From positions 124,001-188,000 of the forward strand of contig NZ_CP009434.1 in assembly GCF_000960995.1 (NCBI RefSeq): DNA of 64,000 bases. Direction: 5' to 3'. Made by a program: the position numbers and the translations under genes. Under the pieces are notes generated by a model. It was given only the letters and a program-made list of their open reading frames with translations, made no database searches and was not told where the DNA came from. This document shows, piece after piece, positions 19,101 to 28,266 of the stretch (position 1 is the first letter of the stretch; every line of letters begins with the position of its first letter). Source of the DNA: Burkholderia glumae LMG 2196 = ATCC 33617. GTDB taxonomy: Bacteria; Pseudomonadota; Gammaproteobacteria; Burkholderiales; Burkholderiaceae.

Positions 19101-20009
19101 TCAGCGCTGGCCGGCCGTCTCCGCCATCAGCATGTCGAGAAACGCGACGGGCGCCGGGTCGAGCGGGTCCGGCGCGTCCCCGGCCGCAGAGGCCGCGTGC
19201 GTGACCACCAGCTCCCAACACAGCTGGGTCTGTTCGAGCCGCACGCAGGCGAGCATGTCGGGGCGGCGCACCACGATGTCCTCGGGCAGCAGCGCAACAC
19301 CGAGCCCCTGGCGGACCAGTTCGAGCAGTGTGTCGAGATCGCCGATCTCGAAGGCCACGCGCCGCTGGAGCCCAGCCTCCGCGAAGCCACGGTCTACCAA
19401 CCGGCGCGTGCCCTGCCCCGGCACGAAATCGACGAACGCCTGCTTCGTGAGCCGCGACAGCGGCACCTGCCCCGACGCGGCGAGCGGATGATCACGCCTG
19501 CAGGCGAGCACCATCTCGTCGCAGGCGATCACGTGCGATGCGAGCCGCTCGTTGCGCTCCTCGATCGGCAGGATCGCCAAATCGAGTTCACGCGCGTCGA
19601 CCTTTTCGTTCAGCTCGGCCGCGCCGCCCTGCACGAGCCGCACCTCCACGCCCGGATGAGCGTGGTAGAAACGCGACAGCAGCGCCGGCAATTCGAGAAA
19701 TTGCGGCAGGCTCTGCACCGTGCCGATCGACAGCTTGCCGCGCCGCACCGAGGTGATGTCGGCCACCTCCAGCCCTGCCCGATCGAGGATGTCGAGCGCG
19801 CGCCGCGCGCTGTCGAGAAACACCGCGCCGGCTGCCGACAGGCTCACGCGGCGTGTGGTGCGCACCAGCAGCCTCGCGCCGAGTTCCTCCTCCAGCAGGC
19901 GGATCGAGGTGGACAGCGCGGACTGCACGATGTGGCAGCGCTCGGCGGCCCGCGTGAAGTTCGCCTCCTCGGCGACGGCGACGAAATGGCGTAGTTGTCT
20001 CAGTTCCAC
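19101..20009 (-). CDS. LysR family transcriptional regulator
   Basis: 302 residues: an N-terminal winged helix-turn-helix (MELRQLRHFVAVAEEANFT, then LSTSIRLLEEELGARLLVRT) and a C-terminal periplasmic-binding-like effector domain from ~residue 90 (GKLSIGTVQSLPQFLELPAL; DLAILPIEERNERL; VRQGLGVALLPEDIV). It starts with GTG at 20009, preceded by AGAGGA at 6 bases. The upstream side holds only a decayed TetR relic, so the natural divergent target may have been lost. Confidence 0.93.
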   Translation of the reverse strand: MELRQLRHFVAVAEEANFTRAAERCHIVQSALSTSIRLLEEELGARLLVRTTRRVSLSAAGAVFLDSARRALDILDRAGLEVADITSVRRGKLSIGTVQSLPQFLELPALLSRFYHAHPGVEVRLVQGGAAELNEKVDARELDLAILPIEERNERLASHVIACDEMVLACRRDHPLAASGQVPLSRLTKQAFVDFVPGQGTRRLVDRGFAEAGLQRRVAFEIGDLDTLLELVRQGLGVALLPEDIVVRRPDMLACVRLEQTQLCWELVVTHAASAAGDAPDPLDPAPVAFLDMLMAETAGQR

Positions 20010-20837
20010 TGCAATCCTCTGGTCATTCCTCGTGGCATGCCACGGCCTCGTCGTTGCCTTGCCCGCCCGGCTTGCGCGGCGCCGGTCTCATCTCCGACGC
20101 GACCGGGCACATCGCCGGGCAGGCCCGGCCAAGGGCCGTCACGGCCATCGGGTTCGGATCAGCGCAACTGCCGCCCCCGCCGCGTAGACAGCCAGCGCCC
20201 GCGCCTCGCGAGTCGGCAATGCCGGTGCAGCGTGCCAGCGCCCAGGTCCGCGGCTTTCGCGATCGCGCTCGGCGCGACGCCGAGGAGCGCTGCCTATGCG
20301 TCGCGCGATGCGCACGCCGTGCACGATCGGCCCCGCGCCCCGTCGCCAGGCGAGATGTTACGCCGTGACGGCGCGGCGGGCGCCGGCTCGATGCGAGGCG
20401 ACCAATCCGGGGCAAGCGGCCGGCTGCAACGCGATGCTGCGCGTGGCCGAGCCCACGCTCGCGTAGCTCCCGCGTGACGAGTGACGATCAGGAGACGGCG
20501 CGTGGCGCTGATTACGGCGCGCACGGCCGGCTGGCGGGCCGCAGCCGGCGCGCTTACAGGCCGCGGCAGGGCGCAGCCGGTGGATTCGCGAGATCGCCGC
20601 ACCGCTGCGCGAGCCGCGTGCCGGCGCACGTCACGCGGCCGGGCCCGGCCACGCACCTGCCGGGCTCGTGAATCCGCGCGTGACCGCGCCGGTGCCGCGC
20701 ATGAGCAGGCATGTCGCTGCGTCGAGCGAGAAGGCGATGCGCCTGCCCGGCTGGCGGCACCGGCCGCGAATCGAGCGCAGCGCCCGCGCAGACGCTAAAA
20801 TCCGCCGCCAGAGGCATTCCCACGGCGAGCACACGTT
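20010..20837. other. 830-bp gap with decayed coding sequence
   Basis: Very GC-rich, with no intact gene. It contains a TetR-like relic (separate entry). The rest (20430-20837) shows only short overlapping frames with no recognisable family. The end must carry the polB promoter; no LexA-type palindrome was seen. Confidence 0.45.
20139..20370 (-). pseudogene. TetR-family regulator relic
   Basis: On the minus strand ALLGVAPSAIAKAADLGAGT runs into LHRH and then, one frame over, PTREARALAVYAAGAAVALI. Together they match the TetR recognition region (GVGxGTLYRHFPTREALVEAVY). At least one frameshift falls within the HTH, and the ligand domain is missing. Confidence 0.55.
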
Positions 20838-23210
20838 TTGACTGATTTCGAGCAGGGTTTCATCCTGACCCGTCACTGGCGGGATACCGCAGCCGGCGTC
20901 GAAATCGAATTCTGGCTCGCGACCGACGCAGGCGCGCGCCGCGTGCGCCTGCGCCCGCAGGAATCGGTCGCGTTCGTGCCGGCCACGCAGCGCGAGGCCG
21001 CCGAGCGCGCGCTGGCGGGCGAGACCGGCGTCGAGCTGCGCCCGCTCGCGCTGCGCGATTTCCGCCGGCGCCCCGTGGTCGGCCTCTATTGCCGCCGCCA
21101 CCGTCATCTCTCGGCCCTGCACAAGCGCCTTGCGCAGGCCGGCGTCGACGTCTACGAAGCCGACGTGAGCCCGCCCGACCGCTACACGATGGAGCGCTTC
21201 ATCACCGCGCCGGTGCGCTTTCGCGGCCGGCCGGTGAGCGCGGGCCTGCTGACCGACGGCGAACTCAAACCCGACGAGGCCTACCGCCCCGCGCTGCGCT
21301 GCGTCTCGCTCGACATCGAGACGAGCGCGCGCGGCGAACTCTATTCGATCGCGCTGGAAGGCTGCGGCCGGCGCGACGTCTACATGCTCGGCCCGGCCAA
21401 CGGCGGCGCGCCCGACCCCAGCCTCACGCTGGTCTACTGCGAAAGCCGCGCCGAGCTGCTCGCGCAGCTCAACGACTGGTTTACGCGCCACGACCCCGAC
21501 GTGCTGATCGGCTGGAACCTGATCCAGTTCGACCTGCGCGTGCTGCACGCGCATTCGCAGCAGTTCGGCGTGCCGCTTCGGCTCGGCCGCGACGGCAGCG
21601 TGCTCGACTGGCGCGCGCACGGCGCGCAGCCCGACCACTTCTTCGCCGGCGCGGCCGGGCGGCTCGTGATCGATGGCATCGACGCGCTGAAGTCGGCCAC
21701 CTGGAGCTTCCCGTCGTTCAGCCTCGAGTACGTGGCGCAAACGCTGCTCGGCGAGGGCAAGGCGGTCGACAATCCTTACCAGCGCATGGACGAGATCCAG
21801 CGCCGCTTCGATCACGACAAGCCTGCACTCGCGCATTACAACCTGAAGGACTGCGAACTCGTCACGCGCATCTTCGCGAAGGCGGACCTGCTGTCGTTCA
21901 TGCTCGAACGTGCGACCGTCACCGGGCTGGCGGCCGATCGCACCGGCGGCTCGGTGGCCGCCTTCACGCATCTCTATCTGCCGCGCATGCACCGGCTCGG
22001 CTACGTCGCGCCCAACCTCGGCGACGTGACGGGACAGAACAGCCCCGGCGGCTTCGTGATGGATTCGCGTCCAGGGCTCTACGATTCGGTGCTGGTGCTC
22101 GACTACAAGAGCCTCTATCCCTCGATCATCCGCACCTTCCTGATCGACCCGGCCGGGCTCGTCGAGGGCCTCGACCGTCCCGACGACGCCCATTCGGTCC
22201 CCGGCTTCCTCGGCGCGCGCTTCTCACGCACGCAGCACTGCCTGCCCGACATCGTGCGGCGCGTCTGGGAAAGCCGTGAACTCGCCAAGCGCCAGCGCAA
22301 CGCACCGCTCTCGCAGGCGCTGAAAATCATCATGAACGCGTTCTACGGCGTGCTCGGCTCGTCGGGCTGCCGCTTCTTCGATCCGCGCCTGGCTTCGTCG
22401 ATCACCATGCGCGGCCACGAGATCATGCACCGCACGCGCGAGCTGATCGAGCAGCTCGGCCACGAAGTGATCTACGGCGACACCGATTCGACCTTCGTCT
22501 GGCTGCGCGAGCCGCATCGCGACGAGGACGCGGCCGCCAAGGGCCGCGCGATCGTCGAGCATGTGAACGGCTGGTGGCGCACGCACCTGCGCGAGCACTT
22601 CGGCCTCGAGAGCGCGCTCGAGCTGCAGTACGAGCGGCACTACCTGCGCTTCCTGATGCCGACCGTGCGCGGCGCCGAGGAAGGCAGCAAGAAGCGCTAC
22701 GCCGGCCTCGCGCGCGCGGCCGACGGCAGCGACGACGTGGTGTTCAAGGGCCTGGAGACGGTGCGCACCGACTGGACGCCGCTCGCGCAGCAGTTTCAGC
22801 GCGAACTCTATACCCGCGTGTTCCGCCGCGAACCCTATGGCGACTTCATCCGCGACACGGTGCGCAAGACGCTGGCCGGCGAACTCGACGCGCTGCTGGT
22901 GTACCGCAAGCGCGTGCGCCGGCCGCTCAGCGAATACCAGCGCAACGTGCCGCCGCATGTGCGAGCGGCACGCACGGCCGACGCCTTCAACCGCGAGCGG
23001 GGCCGCCCGCAGCAGTACCAGCGCGGCGGCTGGATCAGCTACGTGATGACCACGGCCGGCCCCGAGCCGCTGGAAACGATGCGCTCGCCGATCGACTATG
23101 CGTTCTACCTGAGCCGCCAGCTGCAGCCGGTGGCCGATGCGATCCTGCCGTTCCTGAAGGACGATTTCGAATCGGTGGTGTCGGGGCAGGGCCGGCTGTT
23201 TCCGGCCTGA
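20838..23210 (+). CDS. polB: DNA polymerase II (family B)
   Basis: 790 residues, close to the 783 of E. coli Pol II, a replicative-fold polymerase used in SOS and translesion synthesis. The 3'-5' exonuclease is intact: ExoI SLDIETS (~residue 158), ExoII WNLIQFDLRVL, ExoIII YNLKDCELV. Polymerase motifs: A DYKSLYPSII (~421), B KIIMNAFYGVLGSS, C YGDTDSTF (~545). The start is TTG at 20838 (MTDFEQGFILTRHW), with no better in-frame ATG. It stands alone on its strand. Confidence 0.95.
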   Translation: MTDFEQGFILTRHWRDTAAGVEIEFWLATDAGARRVRLRPQESVAFVPATQREAAERALAGETGVELRPLALRDFRRRPVVGLYCRRHRHLSALHKRLAQAGVDVYEADVSPPDRYTMERFITAPVRFRGRPVSAGLLTDGELKPDEAYRPALRCVSLDIETSARGELYSIALEGCGRRDVYMLGPANGGAPDPSLTLVYCESRAELLAQLNDWFTRHDPDVLIGWNLIQFDLRVLHAHSQQFGVPLRLGRDGSVLDWRAHGAQPDHFFAGAAGRLVIDGIDALKSATWSFPSFSLEYVAQTLLGEGKAVDNPYQRMDEIQRRFDHDKPALAHYNLKDCELVTRIFAKADLLSFMLERATVTGLAADRTGGSVAAFTHLYLPRMHRLGYVAPNLGDVTGQNSPGGFVMDSRPGLYDSVLVLDYKSLYPSIIRTFLIDPAGLVEGLDRPDDAHSVPGFLGARFSRTQHCLPDIVRRVWESRELAKRQRNAPLSQALKIIMNAFYGVLGSSGCRFFDPRLASSITMRGHEIMHRTRELIEQLGHEVIYGDTDSTFVWLREPHRDEDAAAKGRAIVEHVNGWWRTHLREHFGLESALELQYERHYLRFLMPTVRGAEEGSKKRYAGLARAADGSDDVVFKGLETVRTDWTPLAQQFQRELYTRVFRREPYGDFIRDTVRKTLAGELDALLVYRKRVRRPLSEYQRNVPPHVRAARTADAFNRERGRPQQYQRGGWISYVMTTAGPEPLETMRSPIDYAFYLSRQLQPVADAILPFLKDDFESVVSGQGRLFPA

Positions 23211-23547
23211 GCGCGGCGCCGTCGGCATCTGCTTCACGACCACGCACCAGCACGCCGAGGTGGGACGCGTTCGGAGCCGGCGCGGCGCGCAAGGCCGCTC
23301 GCGGCGACGCGGGCACGTTCGCGGGGGTGTTACTTACGCGCCGCCCTTTCGCCCTGAGCTTGCGCATGCAGGCATGGTGAGGCGAGGTGATCGAAACTTG
23401 CCGGTCGCGTCGGGGCAGTATCGAAATTCGTGCGGAAGCGCTAGAAACCCGCGCGCGGCAAGCCAGGGCCGGTGAGGCGAAAAAGCGGCGGGGCGCCGCC
23501 ACGACGTGGGCCGCGCCCCCGGCCTTAGGGATGACGGCGGGAGGCGC
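23211..23547. other. Intergenic region between polB and IS5 copy
   Basis: 340 bp, GC-rich, no supported gene or clear terminator. Confidence 0.4.
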
Positions 23548-23550
23548 TAA

Positions 23551-24464
23551 GAGGCCAGTTCAAAAACCCTGCTCAGCTCGTCTGAAGATGTTCCAACAGA
23601 TGATCGAGCAGCCAAGTTTGAGGAATGCTTCGTGAATGTAGGCACGTCGCTCGAAGCGAGTGCGTAGGCGCCGGAAATTGTGGAGCCAGGAATGCGTACG
23701 TTCGACTACCCAACGATACTTGCCCAGACCACTGCCATGCTCGGTCCGGCGCTTGGCGATCACGGGCTTGATACCGCGTTCGCGCAACGCGCGACGATGT
23801 CGGGTGGAATCGTAGCCACGATCGGCGTAGACGACGCCGGGCTTCTGAAGCGGTCGGCCACGAACGCCGCGAATGGGTGGAATCGCATCAACGAGCGGCA
23901 GCAACTGCGTGACGTCGTTGGTGTTCGCGCCAGTCAGGATCGCAACGAGAGGAACGCCGTTGGCGTCTACGAGGACGTGGTGCTTGGAACCGGGTCGCGC
24001 GCGATCGGTGGGGTTCGGGCCAGTTTTTCGCCCGCCCCAACGGCGCGCACGGACGACGAATCGACCGCAGCGTATGACAGATCGATTTGGCCGGCCGCAC
24101 GCAACTTGTCGAGTAGCAACTCGTGCAGTTGGTCCCATACACCAGCCTTTTGCCAGTCGCTCAATCGCCGCCAGCATGTGGCGCCCGAGCCAAAGCCCAG
24201 ACGAGTCGGCAAGTGGTTCCAACGAATTCCCGTTTTGAACACGAACAGGATGCCGTTGAGAGCCGCACGGTCGGACACGCGCGGGCGACCAGGATCGCTC
24301 TTCGCTCGAAGCTTCGCAGGTGGCAGCAATGGTTCGATCAGTATCCACAGTTCGTCGTCAATGATTGGCGCTTCCATCCTTGGACTTCCGTTGTTCTGAT
24401 GCCCAAGGTTAACAGCTTGCCGAGGAAGTAAACAGCCCCTCTCGGGAGTTTTTGAACTGGCCTC
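23551..24464 (-). mobile_element. Complete IS5-family (IS427-like) insertion sequence
   Basis: A 914-bp element with perfect 17-bp terminal repeats gaggccagttcaaaaac (23551-23567) and its complement (24448-24464). TAA flanks both ends (23548-23550, 24465-24467), a 3-bp duplication consistent with the IS427 group. It contains one transposase in two frames. Confidence 0.9.
23560..24377 (-). CDS. IS5-family transposase in two overlapping frames
   Basis: The first frame starts at 24377 (MEAPIIDDELWILIEPLLPP) and holds the N-terminal DUF4096-like domain (ALNGILFVFKTGIRWNHLP, GATCWRRLSDWQKAG) and the first catalytic Asp (AAVDSSSVRAV). It would stop at 23967. The second frame continues KTGPNPTDRARPGSKHHVLV, with the second Asp (VVYADRGYDS) and Glu (YRWVVERTHSWLHNFRRLR), stopping at 23560 inside the terminal repeat. 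The two join by a -1 slip at the run CGAAAAAC near 24018. IS427-group elements often show this two-ORF layout, so programmed frameshifting is likelier than decay. Confidence 0.85.
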
Positions 24465-24676
24465 TAAGGGCTCGAGACCGGCGTAACGGCTCGGCGCCGC
24501 GCTGAGCAGCGGCCCCGGATGAAAGCCCCGATTCGTTTCGCGCGAACAACGCCGCATCGCGCCGCGCCGCAGCCTGCGGCTTCGCATGCAGCCCCTTTCG
24601 TGCTCGTCGCCCTCGCCCGGCAAGGCGCAAGCCATCCAGCATCCATCTCGAAGGCCGACGCCGACACGCGGTGCGC

Positions 24677-25888
24677 TCAGCGTACCGAGAAACGCAGCAC
24701 GGTTTCCTCGCGCAGCGTGTCGCCGGGCTTGAGCACCGTGGTCGGGAACGCCGGATGGTTAGGCGAATCGGGGAAGTGCTCGGCCTCGAGCGCGAACGCG
24801 TCGGTCTGCCGGTAGGTATGGCCGCTCGCACCCACCACGCCGCCGTCGAGCGAATTCGCCGAGTAGAACTGCAGGCCCGGCTGCGTGGTGTCGACGGTCA
24901 GCACGCGCCCGCTGTGCGGGTCGCGCACGCTGGCCGCAAAGGCCGGCACGCGCTGGCCGCCGTGGTCGAGCACCCAGTTGTGGTCGTAGCCGCGCGCGTA
25001 GACCATCTGCTCGAAGTTCGAGCGCAAATACTTGCCGATCGGCGTGAGCCGGCGCAGGTCGAGCGGCGTTCCCTCCACGGGTGCCAGCTCGCCGGTGGGA
25101 ATCGAGGTGCGATCGGTGGGCGTGTAGCGCGAGGCGGCAATCCGGATCTCCTGCTGCTCCACGCTGCCGCTGCCCTCGCCGGCCAGATTGAAATAGGTGT
25201 GGTTGGTCAGATTGACCACGGTGTCCCGGTCGGTGGTGGCCTCGTAGCGGATGTGCAGCGCGTTGTCGTCGGTCAGCAGGTAGGTGACGTGCGTCGTCAG
25301 CGTGCCGGGAAAGCCGTTCTCGCCGTCGGGGCTCACGTAGGTGAGCTCCACGCCGGCGCCGTCCTTGCCGCTCACGGGCTTTGCGCGCCAGACCTTCGAG
25401 TCGAAGCTGCCGGGTCCGCCATGCAGCGTGTTCGGCGCGTTGTTGATCGGCAACTGGTAGGTCTTGCCGTCGAGTTCGAACTTGCCGCCTGCGATGCGGT
25501 TCGCGTAGCGGCCGATCAGGGCGCCGAAATGGATGTTGCCGTTGTAGGCCTCGTAGTCCTTCAGTGACGCGAAGCCGAGCACGATGTTGGCAAACCGGCC
25601 GCGACGGTCGGGCACCTCGATGGCGGTGATGCAGCCGCCGTAGTCGATCAGCCTGACGGTGGTGCCGCGCGCGTTCTTCAGCGTGTACTCGGTCACCGGC
25701 TTGCCGTCGCTGGTCGTGCCGTAGGGCGCCTCGGACAGCGTTGCCGCCCACACTGACGACGCCGCCAGCCAGCCCGAAGCGGCGAGCGCGCGGGCGGCCA
25801 GCTTCAGACCGGGAAGAAGACCGCGGCGGGCGGGACAGGCTGCGCGGCGAGAAGCCGGGCGGCACATGGGCAGGGAAAGCGCTCTCAT
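24677..25888 (-). CDS. Aldose 1-epimerase (galactose mutarotase), exported
   Basis: Interconverts alpha and beta anomers of aldoses. 403 residues; the beta-sandwich epimerase domain fills ~50-400. Visible motifs: SRYTPTD, ligand-binding NANRIA-like GRYANRIAGGKFEL, NTLHGGPGSFDSKVW, catalytic His in VNLTNHTYFNLAG, catalytic Glu in FALEAEHFPDSPNHPAFP. The first ~48 residues are basic then hydrophobic (KLAARALAASGWLAASSVWA), a long signal peptide placing the enzyme in the periplasm. Start at 25888 follows AGGA at 11 bases. The IS5 copy lies 210 bp beyond its stop. Confidence 0.92.
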   Translation of the reverse strand: MRALSLPMCRPASRRAACPARRGLLPGLKLAARALAASGWLAASSVWAATLSEAPYGTTSDGKPVTEYTLKNARGTTVRLIDYGGCITAIEVPDRRGRFANIVLGFASLKDYEAYNGNIHFGALIGRYANRIAGGKFELDGKTYQLPINNAPNTLHGGPGSFDSKVWRAKPVSGKDGAGVELTYVSPDGENGFPGTLTTHVTYLLTDDNALHIRYEATTDRDTVVNLTNHTYFNLAGEGSGSVEQQEIRIAASRYTPTDRTSIPTGELAPVEGTPLDLRRLTPIGKYLRSNFEQMVYARGYDHNWVLDHGGQRVPAFAASVRDPHSGRVLTVDTTQPGLQFYSANSLDGGVVGASGHTYRQTDAFALEAEHFPDSPNHPAFPTTVLKPGDTLREETVLRFSVR

Positions 25889-26332
25889 CGGATACCGGTT
25901 CCTTTCTGGCGAGGCGGGGAGGGCCGCTGGCCGGCGCGGCATGGCACTGCCACACCGGCCGGGCGGGACGCGTTCTGGCATGCGGCAAGGCCGATCTGTC
26001 GATTCTAATCATCCGGGGCCTGCGTCGTGGCACCGGCGGGCGCCGGGCCCTTCGGCCACGGCGCAGGCCATGCCGCCGGCGGACGCTGCGGCCGAGGCCG
26101 GGCCGGGGCGCGCCGGGGCGCCGCGGTGGCAAGCTCGCCGGAATTGCCGCAGACTGTCGGGCCGGCCAGCGCCCGCCTGTCCGCTGCCCGCCGCCGCGAC
26201 ACATGGCACTATCGTGACGCAATTCCGGTGCCCGCCGCGCCGCGCGCCGCGCGTCGCCGCTACCGCTCATGCCTCGCCTCAGGATCACGAACCCGGCGCA
26301 CCGCGCCACGACGGACCACCAAGGACATCGAC
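25889..26332. other. Divergent intergenic region (epimerase / PEP-mutase-like)
   Basis: 440 bp of very GC-rich DNA between divergent genes. It must hold both promoters; no clear motif was found. Confidence 0.4.
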
Positions 26333-27142
26333 ATGCCCCGCACTCCCGCCGAAAAACGCGCCGCCTTCCGCCAGCTCCACGAAAGCGGCTGCTTCCTGCT
26401 GCCCAACCCGTGGGACGTCGGCAGCGCGCGCTACCTCGCCTCGCTCGGCTTCCAGGCGCTCGCCACCACCAGTTCGGGTTACGCGTGGTCCACCGGCCAC
26501 GCCGACAACACGGTGTCGCGCGCGGCCGTGCTCGCGCATCTGCGCGACATCGTCGGCGCCACGGATCTGCCCGTGAACGCCGATTTCGAGAACGGTTTCG
26601 GCGCGACCCCCGACGAGGTCGGCGAAAGCGTGCGGCTGGCGGTGGAGACCGGCATCGCCGGGCTCTCGATCGAGGACGCGACGGGCGACACGGCCACCCC
26701 GCTGTTCCCCATCGACGAGGCGGTGGCACGCATCGCCGCGGCGCGCCGCGCGATCGATGCCTCCGGCGGCGACACGCTGCTGGTGGGCCGCGCCGAGAAC
26801 TTCGTGGTGGGCGTGCCCGATCTCGACGACGCGATCGCGCGGCTGCGCGCCTACGCGGCAGCCGGCGCCGACTGCCTCTACGCACCCGGCATCCGCACGC
26901 GCGGGCAGATCGAGGCGGTGGTGGCCGCGCTCGCGCCCAAGCCGGTCAACCTGCTGGTGGGCGCGCCGATCGAATTCTCGCTGGCCGAGATCGCCGGGTT
27001 CGGGGTGCGCCGCGTAAGCGTGGGCGGAGCGCTCGCGCGCGCGGCCTGGGACGGCTTCATGAACGCCACGCTGGGCTTGCTCGACGGCAGCTTCGCGCGG
27101 CTGCCGACGCTGTCGGGCAAGCAGATCGACGCGCAGTTCTGA
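26333..27142 (+). CDS. Isocitrate lyase/PEP mutase family protein
   Basis: 269 residues, a TIM-barrel of the PEP mutase/isocitrate lyase superfamily, which makes or breaks C-C or P-C bonds on alpha-keto acids. Visible: LPNPWDVGSARYLASLGFQA, TTSSGYAWSTGHADN, metal-binding PVNADFENGFG, GLSIEDATGD, and LVGRAENFVVG. The catalytic KKCGH/NKxS loop typical of isocitrate lyase or true PEP mutase is not visible, so it is more like the 2-methylisocitrate/oxaloacetate-type branch of unknown substrate. The ATG has AAGGA 7 bases upstream; the frame is open further 5' without coding support. Confidence 0.88.
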   Translation: MPRTPAEKRAAFRQLHESGCFLLPNPWDVGSARYLASLGFQALATTSSGYAWSTGHADNTVSRAAVLAHLRDIVGATDLPVNADFENGFGATPDEVGESVRLAVETGIAGLSIEDATGDTATPLFPIDEAVARIAAARRAIDASGGDTLLVGRAENFVVGVPDLDDAIARLRAYAAAGADCLYAPGIRTRGQIEAVVAALAPKPVNLLVGAPIEFSLAEIAGFGVRRVSVGGALARAAWDGFMNATLGLLDGSFARLPTLSGKQIDAQF

Positions 27143-27456
27143 ACCGCGCGCCGTATCGTGCCGCGCGGCCGCCCGCTCGGCTGCACGAGAGCTTCCCGCA
27201 ACCGCTCAACATCGGCGAGAGGGTACGCGCGGCGGGCAGGGAAATGCGGGCGCCGGCCGAACGAGCGTGGAAGCCGCACGACGGCCGTGGCGCACGTATA
27301 GCAAGCAGAGCCGCCCGCACGTCCGTTCGCGCCCGCGCCGGCACCGGAGCGTCGCCGGCGCGCCTTGCACGGCCTTCGCCCGTTTCCGCTACAGTGACAT
27401 GCATGGCCCCGCACATGCGGCGCGGGCCGCCCTTTTTTTTCAGCCAGGGAGCGACG
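27143..27456. other. Intergenic region upstream of thioredoxin-like gene
   Basis: 310 bp with no supported gene. It ends CCTTTTTTTTCAGCCAGGGAGCGACG directly before the thioredoxin-like start; the T8 run lacks a strong stem in front of it. Confidence 0.4.
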
Positions 27457-27783
27457 ATGACTTCCAGCCAAGCCTATTCCGACGATGCCCCCACGCGCGC
27501 CGAGGTAGACGCGCTCGCCAGCGCCACCGTGATCGAGTTCGGCACCAACTGGTGCGGCGTCTGCAAGGGCGCGCAGCCCGCGATCCGCGAGGCATTCGCG
27601 GCCCATCCCGAGATCCGCCATCTGAAGATCGAGGACGGCCCCGGCCGGCCGCTCGGCCGCTCGTTCCGCGTCAAGCTGTGGCCCACGCTGGTGTTCCTGC
27701 GCGACGGCACGGAAGTGGCGCGCGTGGTGCGGCCCACCGAGGCCGCGCAGCTCGAGGCCGACGGCTTCGCCGCGCTGGCCTGA
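27457..27783 (+). CDS. Thioredoxin family protein
   Basis: 108 residues with a thioredoxin fold. The redox motif is WCGVC (ATVIEFGTNWCGVCKGAQPA), the cis-proline is in KLWPTLVFLRDG, and the C-terminal helix is VRPTEAAQLEADGF. No signal peptide, so cytoplasmic disulfide reduction is likely. The ATG follows GGGAGCGACG. The stop is 14 bp before the YjbQ gene, so the two are probably co-transcribed. Confidence 0.92.
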   Translation: MTSSQAYSDDAPTRAEVDALASATVIEFGTNWCGVCKGAQPAIREAFAAHPEIRHLKIEDGPGRPLGRSFRVKLWPTLVFLRDGTEVARVVRPTEAAQLEADGFAALA

Positions 27784-27797
27784 GGCGCACGCCGCTC

Positions 27798-28214
27798 ATG
27801 AAACAGGCGATTCAGCACCTCGTCATCGAGACGCGCGGGCGCGGCCTCGTCGAATTCACCTCGCGCGTGCGCGCGTTCATCGACCAGCAATCGATACGCG
27901 ACGGGCTGCTGACCGTGTTCTGCCGGCATACGTCGGCGTCGCTGCTGATCCAGGAGAACGCCGACGCGTCGGTGCAGCGCGATCTCGAACGCTACTTCGA
28001 GGAGATCGCGCCCGAGGACGCCGCCCGCTACGAGCACGACGCCGAAGGCGCGGACGACATGCCCGCGCATCTGCGCGCGGCTCTCACGCAGGTGCAACTG
28101 TCGATTCCGGTCGAGCACGGCCGCATGGTGCTTGGCACCTGGCAAGGCATCTACCTGTTCGAGCATCGCCGCGCCGCGCACCGGCGCGAGGTGGTGGTGC
28201 ATCTGATCGGGTAG
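27798..28214 (+). CDS. YjbQ/UPF0047 family protein (secondary thiamine-phosphate synthase type)
   Basis: 138 residues matching YjbQ: LLTVFCRHTSASLLIQENAD, conserved DAEGADDMPAHLRAAL, and LGTWQGIYLFEHR. The family is named for weak thiamine-phosphate synthase activity when overexpressed; its real role is not settled. Conserved His/Asp/Glu residues are all present. It follows the thioredoxin-like gene closely and ends 52 bp before the convergent dehydrogenase. Confidence 0.92.
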   Translation: MKQAIQHLVIETRGRGLVEFTSRVRAFIDQQSIRDGLLTVFCRHTSASLLIQENADASVQRDLERYFEEIAPEDAARYEHDAEGADDMPAHLRAALTQVQLSIPVEHGRMVLGTWQGIYLFEHRRAAHRREVVVHLIG

Positions 28215-28266
28215 TGAGTGCGGCGCCAGTGCCGCCCACCGCCGCACAACGGCGGAACCGCGCCGC

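Noticed and set aside
20700..20837. LexA box upstream of DNA polymerase II
   Set aside because: No CTGT-N8-ACAG palindrome is visible, so SOS control is not claimed for this copy.
27431..27440. T8 run as a terminator after the PEP-mutase-like gene
   Set aside because: No GC stem directly precedes it, and it lies just before the thioredoxin-like ribosome site, nearly 290 bp from the previous stop.
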